NCBI RefSeq assembly: GCF_022430545.2
Contig: NZ_CP092488.2
Span: forward strand, 2,294,001 to 2,358,000
Length of the DNA stretch: 64,000 nucleotides
Direction: 5' to 3'
From: Mycobacterium paraterrae
GTDB taxonomy: Bacteria; Actinomycetota; Actinomycetes; Mycobacteriales; Mycobacteriaceae
Positions 7,897 to 15,597 of this stretch are shown in pieces; the stretch's first letter is position 1, and each line of letters starts with the position of its first letter. The position numbers were made by a program, and so were the translations under genes. The notes beneath the pieces were generated by a model that was not told the origin of the DNA, did no database searches, and saw nothing but the letters and a program-made list of their open reading frames with translations.

Positions 7897-8520
7897 TCAG
7901 TGGCGGTAGCCGAGCATCGCGATCGAGGCCTGCACCGCGGGCTCGATGATCTCGCGTGGGCTGTGCCCGTCTTCGACCACTTGAGCCGTCAGCTCACGTA
8001 GGCCGCCGACCAGGATCACGGCCTTCGCCGGGGTCAGCGGCGGCAGGTCGGCGTCTCGCATCGCGGGAGTGTCGCTGAGGCTCACCAGCAGGTTGGTCAG
8101 CAGCTGGGTGTTTCGCCGCTGCGACGGCCGTGCTGCCGCGTCGAGCGCCGGCAGTTCTCGGATCCATGCCAGCGTGAGGCCTGGCGTCGACTCGATGTGC
8201 TTCACGTAGGCCTCGACGGCCTGCCGAATCTGGTTCTGCCAGTTCGCCTTCGGGTCGACTGCGGCGGTGATGCGCTCGCCGAGCAGCTCAGTGCTGGCGT
8301 GTAGGAGCTCGTGAAAACACTGTTCCTTGCTAGAGAACTGGTCGTAGAACGTGCGTTTCGAGGTGCGGGCATGCCGGACGATGTCGGCGACGGTGCTTGC
8401 GCGGTAACCGCGTTCGTCGATTGCGGCAGCCAGACCGTCGAGCAGTCGCTGCCGATACGGATCGACGGCGGCGGACGCGGGCTCCCCAACGACGGTCGCC
8501 GCCACCGCGCCTCCTTCGAC
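7897..8520 (-). CDS. TetR-family regulator (Rv0135c-like)
   Basis: A 207-residue TetR protein. The N-terminal helix-turn-helix reads STVADIVRHARTSKRTFYDQF and is followed by an alpha-helical effector domain. The GTG at 8520 is chosen since the frame upstream would run across the divergent promoter. It is transcribed away from cyp138, exactly as Rv0135c and Rv0136 are in M. tuberculosis, so it probably controls the P450 gene. The intergenic space holds several GGTAC/GTACC half-sites. The ligand is unknown. Confidence 0.85.
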   Translation of the reverse strand, partial: VEGGAVAATVVGEPASAAVDPYRQRLLDGLAAAIDERGYRASTVADIVRHARTSKRTFYDQFSSKEQCFHELLHASTELLGERITAAVDPKANWQNQIRQAVEAYVKHIESTPGLTLAWIRELPALDAAARPSQRRNTQLLTNLLVSLSDTPAMRDADLPPLTPAKAVILVGGLRELTAQVVEDGHSPREIIEPAVQASIAMLGYRH

Positions 8521-8539
8521 TTCACCCTTGCCAGCCTTT

Positions 8540-8588
8540 GGTACCGGAAGGTACCGTACCGGACAGAACCGTGGTACGTAGCAGTACC
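8540..8588. promoter_or_regulatory. cluster of GGTAC/GTACC half-sites between TetR and cyp138
   Basis: Within 49 bp there are GGTACCGGAAGGTACC, the palindrome GGTACCGTACC (8550-8560) and GGTAC-N6-GTACC (8573-8588). The arrangement between divergent genes fits a TetR operator array controlling both. Confidence 0.5.
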
Positions 8589-8614
8589 GCAGCGACGTTG
8601 GGAGTGCAACGCCT

Positions 8615-9943
8615 ATGAGCACCGTCGAATCGGGGCTGGCCTCGCCCGCATCCGTCGTCAGGCTGCCGCCGGGTCCGCGGATGCCGAAAGCGTTGCAGGG
8701 CTTGACTTTTGCGCTATTTCGGCGCCAGTTCGTGGACCAGATGGCGCACCGCTACGGTGACGTCTTCTCCTGTCACGTGCCGATCTACGGTCCGATGGTG
8801 GTGGTGGCCAACTCGCAGCTGGCGAAACAGGTGTTCACCACCAGTCCGGACGTGCTCGGCAACATCCAGCCCAACCTGAGCCGGCTGCTCGGTGCGGGAT
8901 CGGTGTTCGCGCTGGACCGTGAGGACCACCGTCAGCGTCGCCGCCTTCTGGCGCCGCCTTTCCACGGCAAGAGCGTCAAGAACTACGAGACGATCATCGA
9001 AGAGGAGACGCTGCGCGAGATTGCCAACTGGCCGCAGGGAACTCCGATGGCCACGCTTCCGTCGACCATGCGCATCACGCTCAACGCGATTCTGCGTGCC
9101 GTATTCGGTGCCGAGGGAGCCGAACTCGACGAGCTCCGCAGGATTATCCCGCCGTGGGTCACGTTGGGATCGCGGCTGGCCACCCTGCCCAAACCGCCTC
9201 GCACGTATGGCCGTTACACGCCGTGGGGACGGCTGATCGAGTGGCGAGCCCGCTATGACGCGATCGTCGACAAGCTCATCGACGACGAGCGCCGCGACCC
9301 GGGCTTCGACGACCGCACCGACGTGCTGGCGCTGATGCTCCGCAGCACCTATGAAGACGGGTCTGTCATGTCGCGCGAAGACATCGGCGACGAGTTGCTC
9401 ACCCTACTGGCGGCCGGTCACGAGACCACCGCCTCCACGCTGGCGTGGACTTTCGAACGGGTCAGCCGGCATCCAGAGGTTCTGACTGGGCTGGCTGCCG
9501 AGGCGGACACCGACGACAACGAGCTGCGCCAGGCCACGATCCTCGAGAGTCAGCGCAGCAGAACGGTTATCGACGCCGTCGGTCGGCACGTCTACGCGCC
9601 GGCATATGCCCTCGGCGCCTGGTCGGTCCCGACCGGGCACACCATCATCGTCAGCATTTCGCGGCTGCACAACGACCCGGAGCTGTTCCCCGAGCCGGAC
9701 CGCTTCGACCCCCAGCGCTTTGTCGGGACCAAGCCGCCCAGCTTCGCGTGGATCCCCTACGGTGGCGGCACCCGGCGCTGTGTGGGGGCGGTCTTCGCCA
9801 ATGTCGAGATGGATATCGTGTTGCGAACGGTATTGCGCCACTTCACGATCGAAGCCACGGACGCGCCAGGGGAGAAGATCCATGCCCGCGGTGTGGCCTA
9901 CACCCCGAAGGACGGCGGCAAGATCGTGGTCCGCCGGCGCTAA
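8615..9943 (+). CDS. cyp138: cytochrome P450, CYP138 type
   Basis: A 442-residue soluble P450 monooxygenase. The I-helix oxygen-activation motif is AGHETT (267-272), the K-helix ExxR is ESQR (311-314), and the heme cysteine is C389 in YGGGTRRCVGA, where Tyr replaces the usual Phe of FxxGxxxC. The divergent TetR gene and the following msrA, Rv0138 and Rv0139 homologs match the M. tuberculosis cyp138 (Rv0136) locus. The substrate is not established. ATG 8615 follows a GGGAGTG sequence at suitable distance. The stop is 11 bp before a hotdog-fold gene on the same strand, so the two may be co-transcribed. Confidence 0.88.
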   Translation: MSTVESGLASPASVVRLPPGPRMPKALQGLTFALFRRQFVDQMAHRYGDVFSCHVPIYGPMVVVANSQLAKQVFTTSPDVLGNIQPNLSRLLGAGSVFALDREDHRQRRRLLAPPFHGKSVKNYETIIEEETLREIANWPQGTPMATLPSTMRITLNAILRAVFGAEGAELDELRRIIPPWVTLGSRLATLPKPPRTYGRYTPWGRLIEWRARYDAIVDKLIDDERRDPGFDDRTDVLALMLRSTYEDGSVMSREDIGDELLTLLAAGHETTASTLAWTFERVSRHPEVLTGLAAEADTDDNELRQATILESQRSRTVIDAVGRHVYAPAYALGAWSVPTGHTIIVSISRLHNDPELFPEPDRFDPQRFVGTKPPSFAWIPYGGGTRRCVGAVFANVEMDIVLRTVLRHFTIEATDAPGEKIHARGVAYTPKDGGKIVVRRR

Positions 9944-9954
9944 GATCTGCGATC

Positions 9955-10407
9955 GTGGCTGACGAGCTGGTCGAGATGATGAACGCGACGCTGGGATCGA
10001 CGATCCCGACCGCGAAGAACATGGGCGTGCAAGTCGTGGAGGCCCGGCGCGGTTACGCCGCGGCCACCGTCCCGGTCGAGGGCAACGGCAACCACTTCGG
10101 CGTCATCTACGCCGGTGTGCAGTTCACCGTGGCGGAAATTCTCGGCGGCATCATCAGTTTGACCACATTCGACAGTTCCAAATACTTCCCCTTGGTCAAA
10201 AACATCGACATCTCATTCGTCGCGATGGCCAAGTCCGAGTTGCGGGCCGAGGCCAGTCTGGACGACGAGACGATCGCCCGGATCGATGCCGAGGCCGCCG
10301 ATCGCGGCAAGGTCGACTTCGAGCTCGAGGCGACGGTCGTCGACGCCGACGGCAAGACCGTTGCGACCACCCGCGGCCTCTATCAGCTACGCGCCATCGG
10401 AAAATAG
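9955..10407 (+). CDS. hotdog-fold thioesterase-like protein (DUF4442/PaaI type)
   Basis: A 150-residue single hotdog-domain protein. The N-terminal helix (DELVEMMNATLGSTIPTAKNMGV) leads into VEGNGNHFGVIYAGVQFTVAEILGG, the segment that normally carries the long central helix and active site, and a last strand ends TTRGLYQLRA. Such proteins hydrolyse acyl-CoA thioesters or act as non-catalytic relatives. The start is GTG 9955, just after cyp138; the longer upstream frame overlaps that gene. It converges with msrA, leaving 24 bp between stops. I do not recall a gene at this point in M. tuberculosis. Confidence 0.75.
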   Translation: MADELVEMMNATLGSTIPTAKNMGVQVVEARRGYAAATVPVEGNGNHFGVIYAGVQFTVAEILGGIISLTTFDSSKYFPLVKNIDISFVAMAKSELRAEASLDDETIARIDAEAADRGKVDFELEATVVDADGKTVATTRGLYQLRAIGK

Positions 10408-10431
10408 CCGACCGCGTTGCTGCTCGAGCGC

Positions 10432-10950
10432 CTAACTCTCGACGGCGGCCCGGCGCGGCAACTTCCAGCCGGGCCGAATGAAGTGGCAGGTGTAGCCGTT
10501 CGGATAGCGCTGCAGGTAGTCCTGGTGCTCGGGTTCGGCCTGCCAGAAATCGCCCGCCGGGCTCACCTCGGTGACGACCTTGCCGGGCCACAAACCGGAC
10601 GCCTCGACGTCGGCGATGGTGTCCAGCGCGACGCGACGCTGCTCTTCGTCGGTGTAGAAGATCGCTGACCGGTAGCTGGGCCCGATGTCGTTGCCCTGGC
10701 GGTTCTTGGTGGTGGGGTCGTGGATCTGGAAGAAGAACTCCAGGATGTTGCGGAAGTCCGTCTTCGCTGGGTCGTAGATGATCTCGATGGCCTCGGCGTG
10801 GTTGCCGTGATTACGGTAGGTGGCGTTGGGGACGCTTGGATCGCCGGTATAGCCGACCCGGGTCGATACCACGCCGGGCTGCTTGCGGATCAGGTCCTGC
10901 ATGCCCCAGAAGCAGCCGCCGGCCAGGATTGCCTTGCTGTAGTCCGTCAT
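10432..10950 (-). CDS. msrA: peptide methionine sulfoxide reductase MsrA
   Basis: A 172-residue cytosolic enzyme that reduces methionine-S-sulfoxide in proteins. The signature GGCFWG holds the catalytic Cys13, and PNATYRNHGNHAEA, YRSAIFY and HQDYLQRYPNGYTCHF follow in family order. The ATG at 10950 gives the standard N-terminus (MTDYSKAILAGG); a longer frame to 10977 is less likely. It is shorter at the C-terminus than the M. tuberculosis protein as I remember it. It diverges from the SnoaL-like gene, sharing an intergenic region that contains a KstR-type palindrome. Confidence 0.95.
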   Translation of the reverse strand: MTDYSKAILAGGCFWGMQDLIRKQPGVVSTRVGYTGDPSVPNATYRNHGNHAEAIEIIYDPAKTDFRNILEFFFQIHDPTTKNRQGNDIGPSYRSAIFYTDEEQRRVALDTIADVEASGLWPGKVVTEVSPAGDFWQAEPEHQDYLQRYPNGYTCHFIRPGWKLPRRAAVES

Positions 10951-10984
10951 CTCTTCGATTATCCATATGCTCGACAAATCGCAG

Positions 10985-10998
10985 TAGAACGTGTTCTA
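10985..10998. promoter_or_regulatory. KstR-type operator TAGAACGTGTTCTA
   Basis: The sequence matches the published KstR consensus TNNAACNNGTTNNA at every fixed position, with perfect arms TAGAAC/GTTCTA. It lies between msrA and the SnoaL-like gene, 10 bp before the latter's GTG. KstR represses cholesterol catabolism genes in mycobacteria, so this suggests a link to sterol metabolism. Confidence 0.65.
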
Positions 10999-11007
10999 GT
11001 TTCTTGC

Positions 11008-11511
11008 GTGAAGCAGCTTTTTACCCGTGACGAACTGGCGGCTGCATTCGCCACGTTCGAGCGGACCGTCGCGCATGCCGCCGAGACCAAGAACTGGGAC
11101 GAATGGGTGGAGCACTACACCCCCGACGTCGACTACATCGAGCACGCCGCCGGCACCATGAAGGGCCGTGACGAGGTACGCACCTGGATCCGCGAGACGA
11201 TGTCCACCTTTCCGGGCAGTCACATGACGGCGTTTTCGTCGCTGTGGTCGGTGATCGACGAGTCGACCGGTCGGGTCATCTGCGAGCTCGACAACCCGAT
11301 GCGCGATCCAGGTGACGGCACCATCATCAGCGCGACCAACATCTCGATCGTCACTTACGCTGGGGACGGCACGTGGTCGCGCCAAGAGGACATCTACAAT
11401 CCGCTGCGCTTCCTGCAGGCCGGTGTCAAGTGGTGCAAGAAGGCGAAAGAGCTTGGCACCATTGATGATGACGCGGCTCGCTGGCTGCAGACCTACGGGG
11501 GCAGGCAATGA
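11008..11511 (+). CDS. SnoaL/NTF2-like protein (Rv0138-like)
   Basis: A 167-residue protein with the SnoaL-like NTF2 fold: an N-terminal helix (RDELAAAFATFERTVAHAAETKNWDEWVEHY), then YIEHAAGTMKGRDEVRTWI and a beta-sheet ending near EDIYNPLRFL. Members include small ketosteroid isomerase-like enzymes and dehydratases, but no reaction can be assigned. The start GTG 11008 has no ribosome site and follows the KstR-type palindrome closely, which fits a leaderless transcript. The last four bases overlap the next gene's ATG, so the two are translationally coupled. Confidence 0.8.
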   Translation: MKQLFTRDELAAAFATFERTVAHAAETKNWDEWVEHYTPDVDYIEHAAGTMKGRDEVRTWIRETMSTFPGSHMTAFSSLWSVIDESTGRVICELDNPMRDPGDGTIISATNISIVTYAGDGTWSRQEDIYNPLRFLQAGVKWCKKAKELGTIDDDAARWLQTYGGRQ

Positions 11512-12539
11512 GCGTTCCGAAACTGGTCATCGGCGGCAACGGATTTCTCGGTTCGCACGTCACCAAGCAACTCGTCGCGACGGGCGCCGACGTCCGCGTC
11601 ATGGTTCGGCCGAATGCGAACACCCGCAGCATCGACGATCTCGACGTCACCCGCTTTCGTGGCGACGTCTTCGACACCGCGACCGTCCGCGACGCAATGC
11701 AGGGTTGCGACCAGGTGTACTACTGTGTGGTCGACACCCGAGCCTGGCTGCAGGATCCGTCTCCGCTGTTTCGCACCAACGTCGAAGGGCTGCGCAGCGT
11801 ACTTGATGTTGCTGTCAGCGAACCGATTTCGTCGACGCTGCAGCGGTTCGTGTTCACCAGCACCTACGCGACCATGGCTCGCCGGCACGGACACGTCGCG
11901 ACCGAGGACGAGCAGATCGATCGCCGTAACCTAACGCCCTACGTCGAATCACGGGTGCAGGCAGAGGATTTGGTGTTGAAGTACGCGGCGGACAAGGGCC
12001 TGCCTGCCGTCGCCATGTGCGTGTCGACCACTTACGGCGACGGCGACTGGGGCCGCACCCCGCACGGCGCATTCATCGCGGGCGCCGTTTTCGGGAAATT
12101 GCCGTTCCTGATGAACGGCATCGAGCTCGAGGTCGTCGGTGTCGACGACGCGGCGAAGGCGATGTTGTTAGCCGCCGAGCGGGGCCGCAACGGCGAGCGA
12201 TACATCGTTTCCGAGCGGATGATCTCGCTCAAAGACGTGGTCAAGATCGCCGCCGACGAGGCCGGTGTGCCGGCGCCGCGGCGGGCCATCTCGGTGCCCG
12301 TGCTGTACGCGATGGGCGCGCTGGGCAGCCTCCGAGCACGGTTGACCGGCAAGGATGCCGAGCTCAGCATGCAGTCGGTGCGAATGATGCGCGCCGAAGC
12401 TCCGGTCGACCACAGCAAAGCAACTCGCGAATTAGGCTGGGAGCCAAGGCCGGTCGAAGAATCGATCCGAGAGGCCGCGCGTTTCTGGGCCGACATCAAG
12501 AATGCCAAGCGAAACAGCAAGACCGCGTCGTCGGAATGA
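11508..12539 (+). CDS. NAD(P)-dependent epimerase/3-beta-HSD-like dehydrogenase (Rv0139-like)
   Basis: A 343-residue extended short-chain dehydrogenase. The Rossmann motif GGNGFLGSHV is at the N-terminus, and the active-site region reads FTSTYATMA, then PYVESRVQAE. The expected YxxxK is therefore YxxxR, which may alter or abolish catalysis. Family members act on sugar nucleotides, 3-beta-hydroxysteroids or dihydroflavonol-type substrates. Coupling to the SnoaL-like gene and the KstR-type box upstream make a steroid-like substrate attractive, but this is inference. An mce operon on the same strand follows after 165 bp. Confidence 0.8.
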   Translation: MSVPKLVIGGNGFLGSHVTKQLVATGADVRVMVRPNANTRSIDDLDVTRFRGDVFDTATVRDAMQGCDQVYYCVVDTRAWLQDPSPLFRTNVEGLRSVLDVAVSEPISSTLQRFVFTSTYATMARRHGHVATEDEQIDRRNLTPYVESRVQAEDLVLKYAADKGLPAVAMCVSTTYGDGDWGRTPHGAFIAGAVFGKLPFLMNGIELEVVGVDDAAKAMLLAAERGRNGERYIVSERMISLKDVVKIAADEAGVPAPRRAISVPVLYAMGALGSLRARLTGKDAELSMQSVRMMRAEAPVDHSKATRELGWEPRPVEESIREAARFWADIKNAKRNSKTASSE

Positions 12540-12586
12540 CCCAGAATCGCCCGTAACTTCCGGTACCGGTTATCCGCGTGTCTCAT

Positions 12587-12609
12587 GTAACTGAAGTAAC
12601 TTTTGTTAC
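12587..12609. promoter_or_regulatory. GTAAC repeats and inverted repeat upstream of the mce operon
   Basis: GTAAC at 12587-12591 is followed by GTAAC-TTTT-GTTAC (12596-12609), a perfect 5-bp-arm palindrome, about 95 bp before the first yrbE gene. It is the only obvious regulatory structure in the 165-bp gap and may be an operator for the operon. Confidence 0.4.
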
Positions 12610-12704
12610 ATAGTGTGACCCATGGTGAAGTCGTGGTGCCATTGCGCTGACGCTTGTCACCGTGTCCGGCGCGCGCCCGTGCTGCGTGAGCGGACGAGAC
12701 CGCG

Positions 12705-13508
12705 ATGACGACGACAACGCCGGTCGGACTCCTCGGCTATCTGCGTGACCAGATCGGGCCGCCGTTGGCGACGGTCGGCGGTTTCGCCCAGATGTGTGTA
12801 CTGGCCGGAAAAGCGTTGTTCCGAAGGCCTTTTCATTGGACCGAGTTCATCGTCCAAACGTGGTTCATCACCAGGGTGGCCCTGCTGCCGACGATCGCGG
12901 TGTCGATCCCGCTGACCGTGCTGATCGTGTTCACCCTCAACACTCTGCTGGCCGCCTTTGGTGCGGCGGACATTTCGGGTGCGGGGGCGGCACTGGGGGC
13001 TGTCACCCAACTCGGACCGTTGACCACCGTGCTGGTGGTGGCCGGTGCTGGATCGACCGCAATCTGCGCCGATCTGGGCGCCCGTACGATCCGTGAAGAG
13101 ATCGACGCCCTCGAGGTGCTCGGCATCGACCCCGTCCATCGATTGGTGGTACCGCGGGTGGCTGCAGCGACGGTGGTGGCCACCCTGCTCAACGGGACGG
13201 TGATCACGATCGGGCTGGTGGGCGGCTTCCTGTTCGGCGTCAAGCTGCAAAACGTCTCGGGCGGGGCATATCTGGCGACGCTGACGTTGGTCACCGGCCT
13301 GCCCGAGGTGGTCATCGCGACGGTCAAGGCGGCCATCTTCGGAACCATCGCGGGCCTGGTGGGGTGCTACCGGGGTCTGACCACCAAGGGTGGCCCGAAG
13401 GGAGTCGGGGTGGCTGTCAACGAGACGCTGGTGCTCTGTGTGCTGTCGCTGTTCGCGGTCAACGTGGTGCTGACGACGATCGGCGTCCGGTTCGGAACGG
13501 GTCGTTGA
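12705..13508 (+). CDS. yrbEA: YrbE-type permease of an mce operon (YrbEA)
   Basis: A 267-residue integral membrane protein of the MlaE/YrbE family, the permease half of the ABC-like transporter that works with Mce proteins to import lipids. The conserved cytosolic EExDALxVLGID segment reads EEIDALEVLGIDPVHRLVVPR and should contact the ATPase. Hydrophobic stretches are near residues 55-85, 95-120, 155-185 and 230-260. The C-terminal GCYRGLTTKGGPKGVG is typical. It is first in an eight-gene operon; ATG 12705 follows a 165-bp regulatory gap. No MceG ATPase gene is nearby, as usual for mycobacteria, where it is encoded elsewhere. Confidence 0.92.
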   Translation: MTTTTPVGLLGYLRDQIGPPLATVGGFAQMCVLAGKALFRRPFHWTEFIVQTWFITRVALLPTIAVSIPLTVLIVFTLNTLLAAFGAADISGAGAALGAVTQLGPLTTVLVVAGAGSTAICADLGARTIREEIDALEVLGIDPVHRLVVPRVAAATVVATLLNGTVITIGLVGGFLFGVKLQNVSGGAYLATLTLVTGLPEVVIATVKAAIFGTIAGLVGCYRGLTTKGGPKGVGVAVNETLVLCVLSLFAVNVVLTTIGVRFGTGR

Positions 13509-13509
13509 G

Positions 13510-14379
13510 ATGTCGACCGCCGCCGTCGTTCGAGCGCGCTTTCCGCGAGCGGTTGCCGGCGTCAATCACTATGGCGGCAGCGCTGTCCGGAGCATCAACC
13601 GGGCGGGGCAACTCACCAGATTCTCGCTCAGCAGCGCGTGGTCGACCGGCTGGGCGATCCGCCGATACCGCAGGGAGACACTGCGACTGATCGCCCAGAT
13701 CGGCATGGGCACCGGCGCGATGGCCGTAGTCGGTGGAACCGCCGCGATTGTCGGTTTCGTGACGCTGTCCGGCGGCTCCCTGATCGCCATCCAGGGATTC
13801 GCCTCGTTAGGCAACATCGGGGTTGAGGCGTTCACCGGCTTCTTCGCCGCGTTGGCCAACGTCCGGGTAGTCACCGCGGTGGTGACGGGCGTTGCGCTGG
13901 CAGCGACGGTCGGCGCCGGTGCGACAGCCGAACTCGGGGCGATGCGGATCAGCGAGGAGATCGACGCACTCGAGGTGATGGGCATCAAATCGGTGGCTTT
14001 CCTGGTGTCGACGCGCTTGATGGCCGGTCTGGTGGTGGTCGTCCCGCTCTACGCCATGGCGCTGGTGATGTCGTTCCTGTCCGGGCAGGTCGTCACCACG
14101 CTGTTCTACGGACAGTCGGCGGGCACCTACGAGCACTACTTTCGGACGTTCCTGCGCACCGAGGACGTGTTCTGGTCCGGCGGCGAGGTCATCGTGATGG
14201 CGGTGATCGTGATGATCACCCACTGCTACTACGGCTACACCGCCAGCGGCGGACCGGTCGGAGTCGGCGAAGCGGTCGGCCGGTCGATGCGCTTCTCCCT
14301 GGTGTCCACGGTGATCGTCGTCCTGTTGACGTCGCTGGCGCTCTACGGTGTCGACCCGAACTTCAACCTGACGGTCTAG
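13510..14379 (+). CDS. yrbEB: YrbE-type permease of an mce operon (YrbEB)
   Basis: A 289-residue partner of the preceding YrbE protein, starting 1 bp after its stop. It has the same fold: a basic N-terminal helix, hydrophobic segments from about residue 65 onward, the cytosolic EEIDALEVMGIKSVAFLVSTR segment, and a C-terminal HCYYGYTASGGPVGVGEAVG motif. Two different YrbE subunits are expected to form the channel in the inner membrane. The spacing to the next gene (3 bp) supports one transcript. Confidence 0.92.
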   Translation: MSTAAVVRARFPRAVAGVNHYGGSAVRSINRAGQLTRFSLSSAWSTGWAIRRYRRETLRLIAQIGMGTGAMAVVGGTAAIVGFVTLSGGSLIAIQGFASLGNIGVEAFTGFFAALANVRVVTAVVTGVALAATVGAGATAELGAMRISEEIDALEVMGIKSVAFLVSTRLMAGLVVVVPLYAMALVMSFLSGQVVTTLFYGQSAGTYEHYFRTFLRTEDVFWSGGEVIVMAVIVMITHCYYGYTASGGPVGVGEAVGRSMRFSLVSTVIVVLLTSLALYGVDPNFNLTV

Positions 14380-14382
14380 CCG

Positions 14383-15597
14383 GTGACGACGCCGAAGGAA
14401 CGCACGACCCGGACGTGGCCGGACACCGCCGCGGGCCTTGGCCTGATTCTCGCCTGCGCGGTGGTTCTTGCGTTGATATACGGCCAGTTTCGCGGTGCCT
14501 TCACCCCCAAGACCACGCTGACGATGCTGGCCGCTCGGGCAGGCCTGGTGATGGATCGCGGTTCGAAAGTCACCTACAACGGGGTCAGCATCGGCCGAGT
14601 CGCCGGGATCACCGAGGTCGACCATCACGGCACACCGGCGGCGCGTTTCACCCTCGACGTCGACCCGCGGTATGTCGACTTGATTCCCAGCAACGTGATC
14701 GCCAAAATCCAGGCGACCACGGTATTCGGCAACAAATACGTGTCGCTGACGTCGCCGAAAAATGCTTCGCCACAGTCGATTACACCGGCAGCCGTGATCG
14801 ACGCCACGTCGGTCACGACCGAATTCAACACTGTATTCCAAACGCTGGTGGAACTGGCCGACAACGTCGACCCGGTCAAGGTGAACCTCACCCTCAGTGC
14901 GGCCGCGCAGGCGCTGACCGGGTTGGGCGACAAGTTCGGCCAGTCGATTCTCAACGGCAACCGGATCCTGGACCGCGTCAACCCGCGAATGCCGACGATC
15001 CGCCACGACATTCACCAACTCGCGGCGCTCAGCGAGGTCTACGCCAACGCGGCCCCCGATCTGTTCGATGCGATCGACAACGCCGTCACCATCGCGCACA
15101 CCCTCAACCGCCACCAGGCCCAACTGGACGCGGCCCTACTGGCCGCGCTCGGGTTCGCCAACACCGGCAACGACATCTTCACCCGTGCGAAGCCGTTTCT
15201 GCAGCGCCTGCTCGCCGACCTGAAGCCGACGGCACACCTGCTCGACACGTACAGCCCGCAAGCCTTCTGCACCATCCGTAACTTCGCCGATGTCGCCCCC
15301 AAAGTTGCCCAGCTGGAGAGCGGCAACCACTACGCGGCCCAACTCGGTGTCGCGATCACCGGCGCGGAAAACCCGTACGTCTACCCGGACAACTTGCCGA
15401 GGATCAACGGCCGGGGCGGACCATACGGCAAACCGGGCTGCTGGCAGCCGATTACGCGCGAGCTGTGGCCGGCGCCGTATCTGGTGATGGACTCCGGTAA
15501 CAGCATCGCCCCGTACAACCACTTCGAGTTGGGGCAGCCGCTGGCCAACGAATACGTGTGGGGCCGCCAGTACGGGGAGTACACGATCAATCCATGA
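14383..15597 (+). CDS. mceA: Mce family protein MceA
   Basis: A 404-residue lipid-transfer subunit. One N-terminal membrane anchor (LGLILACAVVLALIYGQF) is followed by the MlaD/MCE beta-barrel domain (about residues 45-125, with GSKVTYNGVSIGRV and VFGNKYVSLTSP), then a long helical region that would form part of the periplasm-spanning tube. Starts at GTG 14383. Its stop overlaps the mceB ATG by 4 bp. No RGD motif is evident. Which numbered mce operon this is cannot be decided without a phylogeny. Confidence 0.92.
   Translation: MTTPKERTTRTWPDTAAGLGLILACAVVLALIYGQFRGAFTPKTTLTMLAARAGLVMDRGSKVTYNGVSIGRVAGITEVDHHGTPAARFTLDVDPRYVDLIPSNVIAKIQATTVFGNKYVSLTSPKNASPQSITPAAVIDATSVTTEFNTVFQTLVELADNVDPVKVNLTLSAAAQALTGLGDKFGQSILNGNRILDRVNPRMPTIRHDIHQLAALSEVYANAAPDLFDAIDNAVTIAHTLNRHQAQLDAALLAALGFANTGNDIFTRAKPFLQRLLADLKPTAHLLDTYSPQAFCTIRNFADVAPKVAQLESGNHYAAQLGVAITGAENPYVYPDNLPRINGRGGPYGKPGCWQPITRELWPAPYLVMDSGNSIAPYNHFELGQPLANEYVWGRQYGEYTINP

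Noticed and set aside
9445..9954. Upstream extension of the hotdog protein frame into cyp138
   Set aside because: The P450 reading frame with its heme motif is clear there; GTG 9955 gives a normal hotdog N-terminus.
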